Shown one piece after another: positions 26,141-38,315 of a DNA stretch of 64,000 nucleotides. The notes under the pieces are model-generated. The model was given only the letters and a program-made list of their open reading frames with translations. It was not told the DNA's origin and did not search any database. Position 1 is the first letter of the stretch; every line of letters starts with the position of its first letter. The translations under genes and the position numbers were made by a program. The stretch spans positions 750,001 through 814,000 of the forward strand of contig OZ022243.1 in assembly GCA_963978895.1 (NCBI GenBank), read 5' to 3'. The stretch comes from Erpobdella octoculata (taxonomy: Eukaryota > Annelida > Clitellata > Hirudinida > Erpobdellidae).

Positions 26141-26300
26141 GTTTATAGTCCTAAATTACACCAGGTGTTTTAAAACTGAAATGGCTGCATGTAGGAAGCA
26201 CCTATAAGTACTTCCTGTCGTAGATTATATTTGATCTTTTGAACTGTCCCTCTCCCTTTATCCAGGCTTGGGACTGGCTCGCAATTAGCAAGGCGGAGTT
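26141..26300 (+). mobile_element. Interspersed repeat family A, copy 2
   Basis: Inverted relative to the copy at 10,794-10,950. It begins with TTTATAGTCCTAAATTACACC and ends with GGCTTGGGACTGGCT, AGCAAGGCGGAGTT. The two copies look roughly three-quarters identical by eye. No terminal repeats or coding potential are seen. Confidence 0.75.
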
Positions 26301-28600
26301 TAATTAAGTAACGTTATTGTTGTTGTTTAGTCAAGTCCTTGTCACTTTTCCAGCGTTTAAGACCAGATTAATTAAGGAAAAATACGCAGCGAGTTATTAT
26401 TAGCTCTTCTGCTTCCATGTGTCGCGCAATGGAATCTTGACTTCCAGATTGAAAAAATTTTCCTAGACGTCAGCTTCAGGAAAGAAGTTTAATCGAGGTG
26501 TCATGGTCGCCATCTGCGCCCTCTCTCGAAGAAGTTATAATTTCACATTTTTTACCGGATTTTTCAAACTTTTGTTTCCTCTCTCTCTTTCTCTATATAT
26601 ATACAGTTTTTGGTTTTCATTTATGCTTTTTTTCGTACGTCGTTGAAAAGAAAAAAGACACTTTATATTGGAGCCGGGAATTGCTTTCTCGCTTTAAGCA
26701 TCAATTCAAGATGGCGCCCATTCAAAGGGGCTAGAATGATTGCAATAACTCTTTTAATATATTCCATCCAAAATTATTTCTTATTTTTTATCTACCTCTC
26801 TGTTTGTCTGTCCGTTCGTCCATCTATCTCTTCTGTAAGCTTTTCACACGGAGTTAGTAGTTTTCTAAAGTTATCCGAAAATGGTTACCTACTTGTTTAA
26901 TTTGATTAAACGTCAAAATCGACCGTGTCTAAAATAACCCATGCCCCCCATTGAGTATACAGAATTTACCCAGAGTACCTTCAGCCATCGTGGGTGTGTG
27001 CTAATTTTTCGAACGTTGTCAATAGACATTTTTTCAAATCAAGGAAGGTAGTGAGGTAGAAAGAGAAAGAGAGAGAAGTGTGGGAGGAAGTTGAGTCAAA
27101 ATCTGCATTTAAATTAAACATTTGAGAGCATATAATTTTCGGCGTTTTATGACAAAAACGTATGAACATATGAGGAGATGAAAGTACTAAGAAGGAAGAT
27201 GAAGTTAAATTTTTAACAGATATCATTAAAATTAATTATGCCTCGAAACAAACCCAACCTACGCCAAGGAACAAAAGAGAAAAGGGATAAGAAAGAAAGA
27301 AGGTTACCGAAACCGCCATCGGCTAACGACGGAGATTTTCAGTTTTTGCCATGTTGCAGATGACCTTTCAGCTAACTAATATTTTTGATTACACAAATTT
27401 ATTCCTCCATCACAACACGATCAGAATGGAGCTTGTTGAAATGATTTGTCCAGGTCGGAGAGGAGCTGTGCGGCTTTACCCACGAGTTAACTGCGGCGTA
27501 TTTTAACAACCAACGTATTTGGAAGAAAAAAAACTAACCACTTGACTCCTGGAGATTTTGAAGAAAAAAAACACCTTTTTTGCCGCCTTACTAACAGTCT
27601 TTTAGCATCTATTTGACGTAGATAGACGAGCCTATTAAATACCACACAAGATTTAAACTTGTCTATACTACCTTAAGTCAGTAACACAAAGATCAACTTG
27701 GGGCCGGGCTTTTGTTTTGGGCCAGTTTTATAGTGCCAAGCATAGGTGAACTTGGTTTGTGAGCTGGATCATGTTGCCGATCCAAATAATAGAGGATTTG
27801 CAAATAGCCGGTAGGGGGAGGTAAATTTCTCTAAATAAAATTGATGACCGGGTAATAATAATAAATTCAAAAATTGTCCTACCTGGCAATCGTCAAATGG
27901 CACCTCAATTCTACGACCTTTTCCATATCCATATTTTTGTGATTTAGCTCAGTCTTTTGGCACCCGAGGATAATGTCTAACTAATGCCCCCCAGAATTTC
28001 CTATCTGTAAGCTTTAATCTACAAATAGAGAGTGACCAGGATAGGAGTGGTCATAATTAAATTTTCCAAAATTTTATACACTTTTTTGTCTCCAAAATTG
28101 GCTGACCACCCATGGGGGGAGTAGTCAAAGGCAAATTCTACTTTTTTTACACCCTCCCAAATGGCTTCCAGGTTCACGACACCATTCCATCTGTAAAATA
28201 GCAAATAACAGCATACAAAAACCTCTAATTTTTGTAAGAATCAATAGATTCTTCAGTAAACAACCAAACGCTCACATAACTAGTTTTTAATTCAATAAAT
28301 AAAATATCCCAATCGACGCAGTCAATTTTTAACTACATCCACCTTTAAACCATTCTCCACTCCAAGTAACTTTCGCTAATAACATGAGTATACAAGCTAA
28401 CCCATTGTTAAAAATATACTTACTAGTTGTCTTCTGCAAAGGCAATGGCAAGAATAAAACTTGGCAAGCTACCCTGAATGTGAACAATAAAGTGGGACAG
28501 CTAAAAAACAATAGCCTGCCCCCTAGTAATTTCATAAGAAACAACACCAGACCCGATTAAAGCACCGTATAAAATTCAAGAACCCAATTTATATACAGCC
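26300..28600. other. Unique AT-rich sequence, no supported gene
   Basis: No open frame here has plausible splice sites or family resemblance. A block at about 27,290-27,510 is less AT-rich and non-repetitive, and could be regulatory. The FUBP 3' untranslated region may extend into the right part. Confidence 0.4.
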
Positions 28601-30280
28601 ACTTGATTTATTAGTACTCAAAACTATGGTGCTATTTAAAAAAAGAAAAACTTAAATTAAAACCAACAAGTCTCATTTCTTTTAATTTAACAGTCATCGT
28701 TTTTACCTCTTTTCAAATAAAAAACAAAGTAAAAGTTTATGTAAAATCTTAAACAAACAAGTTTTATGGCGACGTCAAAATGAAGAAACATTATCAAATT
28801 GTGTTTATTTTTTTTTATTATATTAACAACTGGCGGTTAATCATCATCATCACTGAAGAAACATCAATTTGACAATCACCATGATCACTGAAGTAGAAAA
28901 AAATTAAAAGAACAAATAGAAAAAAATGATGCAATAATTCAAATAATTTAAAATAAATTGTATAAATAATTTATGTCTAAAATATTTGGAATTCAAGAAA
29001 TAATCAGTTTAAAATTCCTATAAATTCATCTTAAATAAATTAAAATTATAAAACCTGTCTTTCACACAACTCCACATTAAACATTAGTCTTATAAATACT
29101 ATACCTTGTGTTTAATTGCTCAAAAATATAATAATTATTAATATCAATCATTGTCTACATAAACATACATCTCAAATTTTTTTAAAAGACTAATTAAAAT
29201 AGATAAGATCGGGACTGTAATATAGATGTTATATCGTACATACGATCCATGTATGCTGCTCAGGTAAATACGGGAGAACAGTTTAAGAACAATATGGCCT
29301 TATTTATCACAAGAAGAAAAAGAGATTGAAAAAATGCAAAAATAAAATTTACAAAAATTCATTTCCTATCAAAGGAAAACCATCTGCAATATTACAAAAT
29401 CATTGTGTTTCTTTTTTCCTATAAATTTGAAAATACGATATTTAAAAAAAGCGTGTAAAAATAAATGGAAGGCACAGTGCATTCATTATGTTAATCAATT
29501 AAATATGCAAAGGCAGTAAGTAATCAGTTGAGACTCAACATACATTGGCGACAGCAAAATGTCGAAAATAGCATTTGTCCTAAATTTAATTTATTGCAAA
29601 TAAAAAAAAAGATTTTCATCATAGCGCAATGCATACATATGCAGTAGTTAAATTCAACAATGACAAAACAAATCCTTTCATATCCGACTAGTATAATGCA
29701 ACGGTCCGTTCTCAATAAATAAATAAATAAAACAATCTAGCATCACAGTTTATCATATTCATTTTGGAATAAATTGTTTACAGAAAGGCCTAGAGCGCGT
29801 CTGACACGCTCGCTTTAACACCGTCGCTTTAGCACGGCTGTCTGAAAAAATATTTATTTGATTTTCTTTTGATTTTAAGTAATTTTTTCTTTCATTTACA
29901 AATTTATAAATAGCTTCAACAGCAATAACACATGAATTAGTATTAAAAATGATAAGCCTATGTTCATCTATATAAAAAAAAATTAATGCAATGCAAAAGA
30001 GATCTGAAAGACACATGATAGGGAAAAAGAGGCCTAACTATCTTAAAATATATCTATTCAAGAATTATACTCATTATTATATTTCCTTAAAAAACAAAAC
30101 ACAGCAACTAATCATCCCACCCATCTAGTTGAAACAAATTGATTGATCACATTTTATAATTATATTTATGTTCCTTTGTAATTATAAAAAAAAGAAACAA
30201 AAATAAATCTCACCTTCATACTCACACCTGTCTCAACATACACGTGCACAACTCTTCACCACTATCTTCTTCTGTCGCTC
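28600..30280 (-). other. Likely 3' untranslated region of the FUBP gene
   Basis: AT-rich sequence follows the FUBP stop codon on the minus strand. Possible AATAAA signals on that strand lie at 29,853-29,858 and 28,804-28,809. The transcript end cannot be fixed from sequence. The 85-codon minus frame at 29,759-30,016 is probably chance. Confidence 0.4.
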
Positions 30281-33200
30281 TCACTGGTTTGACGGCAGAC
30301 CCACCCCCTGCATGATTGCAGCCGCCTGCTGGTGAAGGCCTTGGGCGCGGTAATATTCAGCCCAGGCGAGACTGTAATCGTGCTGGCCGGTGAGCGGGTT
30401 TATCGCTGGGGAAATACGAATTAACCCATCTAGAAAATGACAGCAATGGTATATAGAGAAACCATTACATTACATTACGAACGGTTGAAATATTGTTAAC
30501 TATACATTTACTACAAGTCTACTTCGATTAATACAATAAACTAATAGCTTTTACAAATACATACAATAAATATACATTTAAATATTTCATACATTAATGA
30601 CACAAACAATTTTTAATACATTTCAATACTAACTCGGTTGTGGTTGAGCGGCAGCCTGTACCGGGGCCTGGATGACCTGGGTGGTATAAGCAACAGTGGG
30701 GTGATTTCCACCGGGACCTCCAACCTGTCCGGCTTGAACTGCTTGAAGACCACCACCTTGTTGGACTGAACCGACTGCCTGCTGCGGACCCCCAATTTGC
30801 TGTCCCCCTGGTGCACCAGCTCCACTGTATATTTGGGCATAGTAGGCAGCCCACGCGGCCGCATTCGGATCAGATCCTTTGGCTGTAAGGGAGAAAAAAA
30901 TTTATCATATTTGCCTACAATATAATCACTAGAAATATAACTCAGATAATAAAAAGCATCACTGATACTTACATGGATCTACCACAACGGTAGCTCCAGC
31001 CTGTTGCTGATTGAATGGTGCAGCAGCTGCTTGCGGGTAACCAGCAGCTTGGTTCTGCCACTGTGCAGCTCCTTGCTGGACCTGGGTTCCATAGATTGCC
31101 TGATTAGGCAGTACAACTTGGGTCTGTCCTTGGAAAGATGCAACCATACTACCAGCCGGTCCTGGCATGCTGTTGAAAAAAATTAGTACTGCTGTATATA
31201 ATCGGTTGTTTTAACAACTCACAAAACAACAAAAACACTTACTTCAATGCCGGAAAGTGTGTCACCATTGGTGGGCCACCGGGTGCTCCCTGGAGTCCAC
31301 CGTACAGGTGCCCCCCCATAATTGAGTTAGGCTAGTTGAAAAAAAAAACACAAGCACATTAACGACAGTATTTAAGACACTAATACGCTACATGTAATAC
31401 CAAAACGGCACTCACCAGACCAGCTTTATCATTGATGAGCTGAATGCAGTGCTGTATTTGTTCAGGAGTACCTGAGACCTTGAATCTCTTGACGCTCGGG
31501 TCAGGCCCATTGTCCCGGAGGAGCTCGGCATGGGCGCCCGACACGCGGTTGATCTCCTTGATGTTCTCCCCACCTTTTCCGATGACAAGGCCACATTTAT
31601 CAGCAGGAATTCCGTGAAGGGTTCCATTGCCGAACGGAGAAGGACCACCCTGAAACGGAGAAAAGTCGCCTCCAGCTCCGGAGCGATTCTGCATCTGAAG
31701 GAGTGAAAAAAAAGATAAATAAAAGATTAAATTATTATAGATCTACACGTTATATTCACTTGTCAGATGAACAACACTAAAAATAAGTTATAAAATAATG
31801 TTAATATGCAAATGATCTTAATACTAAATGAGAGAATGACAAGAAGTTCCAACCAGGCTTCTTTTGATGAGTTCGTGGATGGCAGCGACTGCATGTTCAT
31901 TGTTAGCCTTGTGGCCATATATGTGGCACACCCTATTCGGTCCGTTATCATCTATGTCGTCGGGTCTGAACTGAACCTGTTGATGAGACCGATCATTAGG
32001 CACTTGATCACATTGTACACATACACACACAAACAGACACAAAACTTAGATCAGCAAGCATACCTTAGATCCAGATTCTTCTTGTATCTTCTTGATCATC
32101 TCGCCGTTTCTTCCAATTATCACACCGACTGTACTCCTCGGAACAGGGATCTGAAAGTTCAAAGTGGGCATGGAATATGGTAAGAATTGACAGCTCATAG
32201 TAAGAATTGTACACATCGACAGTGTTTTTTATCTTAAAGTATAACAAACATTTAGCTACCTCGATGTTGATCTTTGATCCTCCACCACCGCCGCCGCCGA
32301 CGAATCCAGATCTCGGTCCGGATGAACCTCCACTACCACTGCCGCCACCCTGGGATAGAGACAATAGTGATTTAATTTATATTGTCAATTTTAATATATT
32401 ACTAATTATTTTCCACCTACAGATCTATCGTGCTCATTGACCAACTCCAAGACCAATTCCCTGGCCTTTTGAACGCCAGCCTTGTTGCCTGTGATTCTGA
32501 GAGGCTTGTCAAAGTCGGTCGGCTGAGTGTTGTCCTGGATCACGGCTATTCTAACTCCACTCTTCTCCTGGAGTTGTTTAATGGTGTCTCCGTTCTTGCC
32601 GATGATAAGTCCGACCTTGTTTCCAGGGATGGGCATCTGGTATTCTACCTCTTCGCCTCCGAGGGACACGAGCTGGCTTTTCATGATGATGTCGTCTATT
32701 ACTTTTTTCGCTTTCCTGTTAAAAAAAGCAAATTGAATAGAAGTTAAAAATCAGAAACGTTTTAGGAAGAAATCTGTAGTGCTCATAAAATCAGCTATAT
32801 AGCACTGTCAATAAAATTCCCAACAAAGTAGAAGTGGTTCAGAATAGCGTATAAAACTTGCACTCATTCTTGTTGATCATGCAAACATGATGTTGTCCTC
32901 ATCACCACAAAAATACATGCACATTACATGCCCATAAAACACGCTTCTTAGGACTCATTAAATAATAAATAAAATAAAAAGATTATATGTGGTTCAGAAT
33001 AGCGTATAAAATTTATATTCATTTACATGTATCCTTCAAATAATATTATCCTCATTACCACATTATAATCAAATAATAGTATCTTTGTGACTAAATATAG
33101 AAAGCAGTTCAGAATAGCGTATAAACTGTATGATCACAATGTATCACAGAATTAAATTATTTTTCCTCACAACCACTCAGCCTATAAAAACTCTCTATTC

Positions 33201-36134
33201 AACTGGATGTATCTTTGTCCACAAGAATCTACTCACAATGGATCAGTATAGCGTATAAATATACAATCAGCTGTTCATGTTCAATGAGTTGTTATCATCA
33301 GTTCCATCATGAAGTGAGTAATTATAAATATTGTTTTAATTACACATAACTTTAATTAATAACTCTTATTATTATTATAAACTATCAAAATGATTAATAA
33401 TGCAATATTGTATGCAACGAAAATCACTACATAAATATAACGTGGTTCAGAATAGCGTATAATAGAACGATCAGTGTGTTCATCACATTGATTTATAAAA
33501 TTTCCTCATAACCACTAGATAACTTGTGCTTCCAGGATTTACATAACAAATATAAAAACATATACATACTGAACATTGGCTATGGGACCAGACAGTGTAC
33601 ATTGCCTCTGTGGAGCCCCGGTCTCTGAAAAAATATGATCAAATTAATACAGTGACTTGGCCGTGGGTCAAGTTGTGCCAGTACATAATATTCCAGGAAA
33701 TAGAGCTAGTGGGTTTCAGTTCGAGACTGAGTATCTCGAGATCAAAAACTGCACTGATCACCAACCTGGAGCAAATTGGATTCTGCATTGGCATTCGTTC
33801 TGGATGCTAGTTATCTGCTCACCGCCTTTTCCAATCACTGTCAAATTATGAAATCAAAAGAATATATATTATTATATTATTATTATTAAAATGAAACAAA
33901 TTCAATGTTAGTTCCATCTCATCATCAAAACAACAAAACCAGCAAACACTTACAGAGGCCGACCATGCGATCGGGTACGAAGATCTGTTCCGTCATGTTA
34001 CCCTGTCCGTTGCCGTTGTTCTGGGCAGAGTTGAGGGGCTGTTGTTGCTGCTGCTGGTGAGAGGTAGGACCGGACTTGCCGGACGAGCTCCTAAAATTGA
34101 TATTACGATCAGATGCATGGTACCTAACCAACAGTTGAATGAAGCATGTGAACAGAGATAGCAATTTTTTTTCAACTAAATGCCAATATTATTATTATCG
34201 TAAATCAAATTTATATATATATATATGTATATTATAATACAGAAAAGCTCAATGAATTAATTTACAAACCTTGAGTCATTACTTCCACCTGAAAAAGTGA
34301 AAATAAATGAATGTAAGAAAAATAAGACCAAAATGACATCAATATTGATTTAAATTAGACACATTATCTAAACATTAATGCAGACACTTACATTCACTAG
34401 ACATGGCTAATTTCTTTGGTTCTGGCTGAAAATCTGATGTTAAATGAAAATTTAAATGTAATTCAAAAGATAAAAAACTTTTTTGCCAAAAATCTTAAAA
34501 AATCCGTGTATACATTTTTTATACTGAATTACCATTATTGGTAATGCCTCTGATCAATCTAATAAGTTAGTCATATGACCAACATGACTTGCTTAGCACA
34601 GATTATGCTAATGACTTTAATCAGTACCAAGCTGTAATTTCATGTAATTATTATAAATAATCAAGCTTCGTACAACTGCCGCTCCTAGCAGACCAGACGT
34701 GCTAATAAAAAATGAGATTTTCTTTAAATTGGACTATATGAGACCGTTGAGTTACAAATTAAACGATGAAGTATGCCAAGTCCTTTCGAATCAAAATTCT
34801 TTTCTCAAATCTTCAAGTTTACCATAACTACATCTTAACTCCTCCAACAGGAATGAAGGAATACATTCGGCTAACATTCCCTCTAATTCTCCAATTTACA
34901 AACTTAACTAATACAGCTTAATTTAATCACTTTAGCTGTCATCCATTTTTGAGGCTATATTATGTTTCACCAACTAGAATGTCACAATTTTTTTTTCAAA
35001 TTTTTTAGCTGATTTTCGTTTATTACAAAACAACTAAAGAGAAACAACAAATGCACTACAAAGCAAAGAAGTCCATCAAATTAATGAATACGAACTGAGC
35101 TAAATCGGAATATTTGCAGAATATAAATCAGATTTGAGCAAATGCAAAAAGATGAGTAAACTTGCTGAAACACTAATACATTAAATAAATTGACAGTTAA
35201 AAATGAAATATTCCAAGCCTAGAAAAACCATCTCAAGTAAGAGTCAAATAAACTTAGTTGGGCACAACTTGTAAGATCAATAAGTATACAGACATAAAAA
35301 CATCACATAAAAGAAGCAATACTTTTTCAGAATATTTAATATAATGAAATATGTCAATTCTCATGGAGCAAAAAGTTGACTCATATTATTATATTATTTT
35401 AATAAAGTTTTTTTTCTTTTTGGCTGAAGTTTTTTCGGCAGGTGATGAGTTCAATGACTCGGATCACACTGGTAATCGGTCGCTACCAAGAAAAATGGCG
35501 GATCTGACTTTGTAATAAAATCAGACAGGTCATTTGCCGTTATCCGACATTTGCCAGTCCTGTTTAAATTGAAAGAAGTTATATGGTGAACCTTTAGATT
35601 CTCAGTTGGCCAAGAACACAGACGATTTTAAATGTTATAAATCTCAAACTCAATTCACGAAATGTTTGTCCTCATAAAAACTTTTAAAAAATTCCAGACA
35701 AATGAGTTAAATAATCACAAGTCCACTCCATATGAAGTGCAAAAAAAATTGTAAGCCAATTAAGTTGCATCTAAATACGTTAAGATTTTAATTTCGTTAA
35801 GAATGCATCAAATACAAAACTTCCGTTTACCTGAATTTCCTTCAAACGATCGCTTCAAACTTCCGACTTCTTCACAGGCTTTAGTCTAAAATTCAAAAAA
35901 TAAAAGTGTCAAAAGTAATGCTGAAATATAACTTACAAATACCGGCCAGCCGCCATTTTTATTCAATCAGCATCGGTGCTCGCCAGCAAGTTCGCGTAGA
36001 AGGAAAATCGAATGTCACTATAGAAAAACATTTTTAAAATAAAAATTCTAAGCAAGTTGTTTAAAAAAGACCTCTCTGGGTTTAGTTTCAACGAATGCTT
36101 CGCTCTGTTCATTCGGTGAAGCTTCACTCGCCAT
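30281..36134 (-). CDS. FUBP1-like: Far upstream element-binding protein homologue (FUBP/KHSRP family, 4 KH domains)
   Basis: Sixteen coding exons in transcript order: 36134-36072, 35885-35831, 34421-34392, 34288-34270, 34090-33954, 33837-33766, 33624-33570, 32715-32421, 32349-32260, 32150-32064, 31976-31854, 31694-31416, 31331-31243, 31169-30973, 30882-30634, 30405-30281. All reading phases join, giving 654 aa, close to vertebrate FUBP1. KH1 (about 89-150, GKGG at 104-107), KH2 (167-235, GKNG 183-186), KH3 (273-342, GRNG 285-288) and KH4 (about 367-435, GKGG 381-384) are intact. A Gln run lies at 68-73, a Gly-rich linker at 243-272. The tail has [13 protein letters not shown] (535-547) and [14 protein letters not shown] (from 623), the tyrosine-rich motifs of this family. 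The family binds single-stranded DNA and AU-rich RNA in transcription, splicing and mRNA decay. Exon 1 uses a weak donor (GTCTTT) and is the least certain. Coding intron 7 hosts five snoRNA candidates. Confidence 0.93.
32834..32908 (-). ncRNA. Box C/D snoRNA candidate, copy 1
   Basis: Minus-strand 75-nt unit. It has terminal stem GTGGT/ACCAC, C box GTGATGA (core at 32,899-32,904) and D box CTGA (32,839-32,842). The guide TATACGCTATT lies directly upstream of D and is complementary to 18S rRNA AATAGCGTATA. It lies in FUBP coding intron 7 on the host strand, as expected for an intron-processed snoRNA. This copy has the best C box. Confidence 0.8.
32989..33061 (-). ncRNA. Box C/D snoRNA candidate, copy 2
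   Basis: Stem GTGGT/ACCAC, C-box-like GTAATGA (core 33,052-33,057, one mismatch to RTGATGA), D box CTGA (32,994-32,997). It has the same 18S guide, while the middle of the unit has diverged from copy 1. Confidence 0.7.
33104..33177 (-). ncRNA. Box C/D snoRNA candidate, copy 3 (degenerate C box)
   Basis: D box CTGA at 33,109-33,112 with the same guide. The terminal stem AGTGGTT/AACTGCT needs two G-U pairs. The C-box region reads GGTTGTGAGG, poorer than the other copies, so this copy may be decaying. Confidence 0.55.
33238..33307 (-). ncRNA. Box C/D snoRNA candidate, copy 4 (covarying stem)
   Basis: Terminal stem ATGGA/TCCAT: both sides differ from the GTGGT/ACCAC of other copies yet still pair. 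The C box core TGATGA is at 33,295-33,300 and the D box CTGA at 33,243-33,246. The guide is TATACGCTATA, with a mismatch only at the base next to the D box. Confidence 0.72.
33442..33515 (-). ncRNA. Box C/D snoRNA candidate, copy 5
   Basis: Stem GTGGTT/AACCAC, C-box-like GTTATGA (core 33,506-33,511, one mismatch), D box CTGA (33,447-33,450) and the shared guide TATACGCTATT. Internal GTGATGA and CTGA motifs are also present. Confidence 0.7.
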
Positions 36135-37585
36135 TTTCCCAATTCACCGGAACCCTAACGCAGAGCTTGGACTATAAAATTACAAAGATAAAAAAACAAT
36201 TATCTAAATATTTTTAAACAGTTTAATTTTTATCTTTGTAATTATTTAATAGCCAAAAATATTGTTTTAGTTTTAAAATAACTTTAAAACATCTGTAAAT
36301 TGTCTCAATGACGCCAAACGAAGGCGGATTCCATAGCAAAAAATTGTGTAATGCACAAGAATGAAAAAACTTGCAAAGCTCAGTTTGAGAAGTTTAAGCT
36401 TTAATTGGTTATCTCGAGCTTTGATAACCGTGGTCCTACGCGAGTTCTACCATATTTTATCTTTCTGGAGCAAGGAAAAAATGATCCTACCTGCTTGGCC
36501 GTAGCAATTTCTGCTGAAAAGCGTCAGCCTACTTATATATTCTGCTTTCCAAAAAAAACAGATAATGAAAATTAATATCTAGAATAAAATAACCGCAAGA
36601 AAACAAGAAAAAATTTCAGTTTGTTCTCAGCTGCACGATTGTGAGAATTTAGAAAGAAAGCGAGCTGATTTATTCATTACTCATAGCAAGCTACGACTTT
36701 TGCTGCTCAATATTGTTTTAATCATTTGCCATCTCTACCCGCGCATGACTTGTACCGTTTGAACTGATCATAAGTAACTAATAAAAAGATGATAATAAAT
36801 TTTTTACTTAGAATTTACGACCAACTATTCCGTAAATATGTGGAAACACTGTTTTCTTCCAATTTTTACAGTCCAATTATAAATTAATAACTATATTCCT
36901 CCTGTTTAAATATGTAAGATAGGTATCCATACCTATATATATATAAACGAAACAAAACTCTTTTCCACGCTCGTCAGTAATCACTTTAAGTTAAGGTACC
37001 TTATACGCACTAAAAAACACTTTATATGACAGCATCCAGCATTGCTTCTCTTGTTGATTACATATTTTTATTTTAAGTATTTTTGGTCATACTATTCATT
37101 AAAATAAAAATATTTACCAAATGATCTCTATTGACCTGTTCTGTATTTATAATTTGTTGCGACAAAACCAAGGTTGGTACAAGGAGATGGGAGATTTAAA
37201 GTTTTTCCTTTGACAAAAGCACTGGGCTTATGCACAGATAGCGCACAGTAAATGGCCTATAAGTTTAGGTCTATTAAACATTATTATTTACAGGATATTT
37301 TAAAAAAAAGTAAACTTTTTTATAAGAAACTAGAAGAGACTTGTCAATTCTGAAAAAAAGAGTTGATTTATCTTAAGGACATATATACAATATACACTAG
37401 TGCAGTGATGTACAAAATCGAAGAAACAATGGGTGGCGTTTTTACTTAAAATCTAGCTGGTACATTAAGTATTACACTGTAAGTACATTCATTTCTTTTA
37501 TCGCATTGTAGCATCATTGAGCTCCTCAGCATATCATCATCATCATCACCATCATCAGCAGCAGTCAGCTCTATGGAACCTGGAG
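36135..37585. other. Intergenic region between divergent FUBP and gelsolin genes
   Basis: AT-rich unique sequence with no gene. The FUBP promoter should lie just right of 36,134; no TATA box is evident there. The gelsolin promoter lies at the right end. Confidence 0.5.
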
Positions 37586-37592
37586 TATAAAA
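37586..37592 (+). promoter_or_regulatory. TATA box of the gelsolin-like gene
   Basis: TATAAAA is preceded by a GC-richer CCTGGAG. About 57 nt downstream is a good donor, CAGG|GTAGGT (exon end 37,649). A noncoding first exon of about 30 nt (start near 37,617) can then splice to an acceptor TTACAG ending at 38,292, 23 nt before the start codon. The exon is predicted from spacing alone. Confidence 0.5.
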
Positions 37593-38315
37593 GCTCATCG
37601 CTTTTTCCAGATTTGCTGCTCTGCTTTTGCAATTTCTCTTTGTTTCAGGGTAGGTTCCTTATTTTGTATTAATGTACACATCTGTTTTTTGTCCTATTAA
37701 AGTACAATAATGGTATGTACCGCTATTGTATACGATTGTATTTTGTTGTTAGAATTATGATTATTATTACTATTATCATTGCGACAAATACATATTATAT
37801 ATCTATTATTATTATTATTATATCTGATCGAATGACTAAGAGCTGCAATGCAGACAAACGTTAAAATAGAAAACAACTTCTTTAAACTTTACTTCGATAT
37901 TCAGCACATAAAAATCTAATGAACTTTGAAATTTGAAATTTTATCTTTATGATTATTACCTACTTATATTACTTGACTCAGAATTCCGCTGTTTGAAAGC
38001 GTTACTAGGTTCTTGTCGCTCTTTAAAGGGTTGATACAGAATAAACAACTTCATTTTATGCTTTTCCTACTTTTTTCGGTTTCGGGATAGCTTCTGACCC
38101 CACTATTTATATGAACCATCTCCCTCTTGGAGTAGAACCTCATAGCCAATTTCTTTGTAGATATTTTAAACGCAAAATTATAGCCTGTCCGATTACTAAA
38201 TTTTCAACTGATGGCTTTTGCGTATGATAATTTTGATAATAAACAAATACATGATGGATGTCTATTAACTATTATTTTTTAATTAGTTACAGAATCTCTA
38301 CTGTTCGTCAGCATT

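Noticed and set aside
29759..30016. 85-codon minus-strand frame
   Set aside because: Lies in the likely FUBP 3' untranslated region, with AT-driven composition and no recognisable motif.
31740..31853. CTGACAAG/CTTGTC pairing as another snoRNA in the FUBP gene
   Set aside because: No C box after the 5' arm and no guide resembling rRNA.
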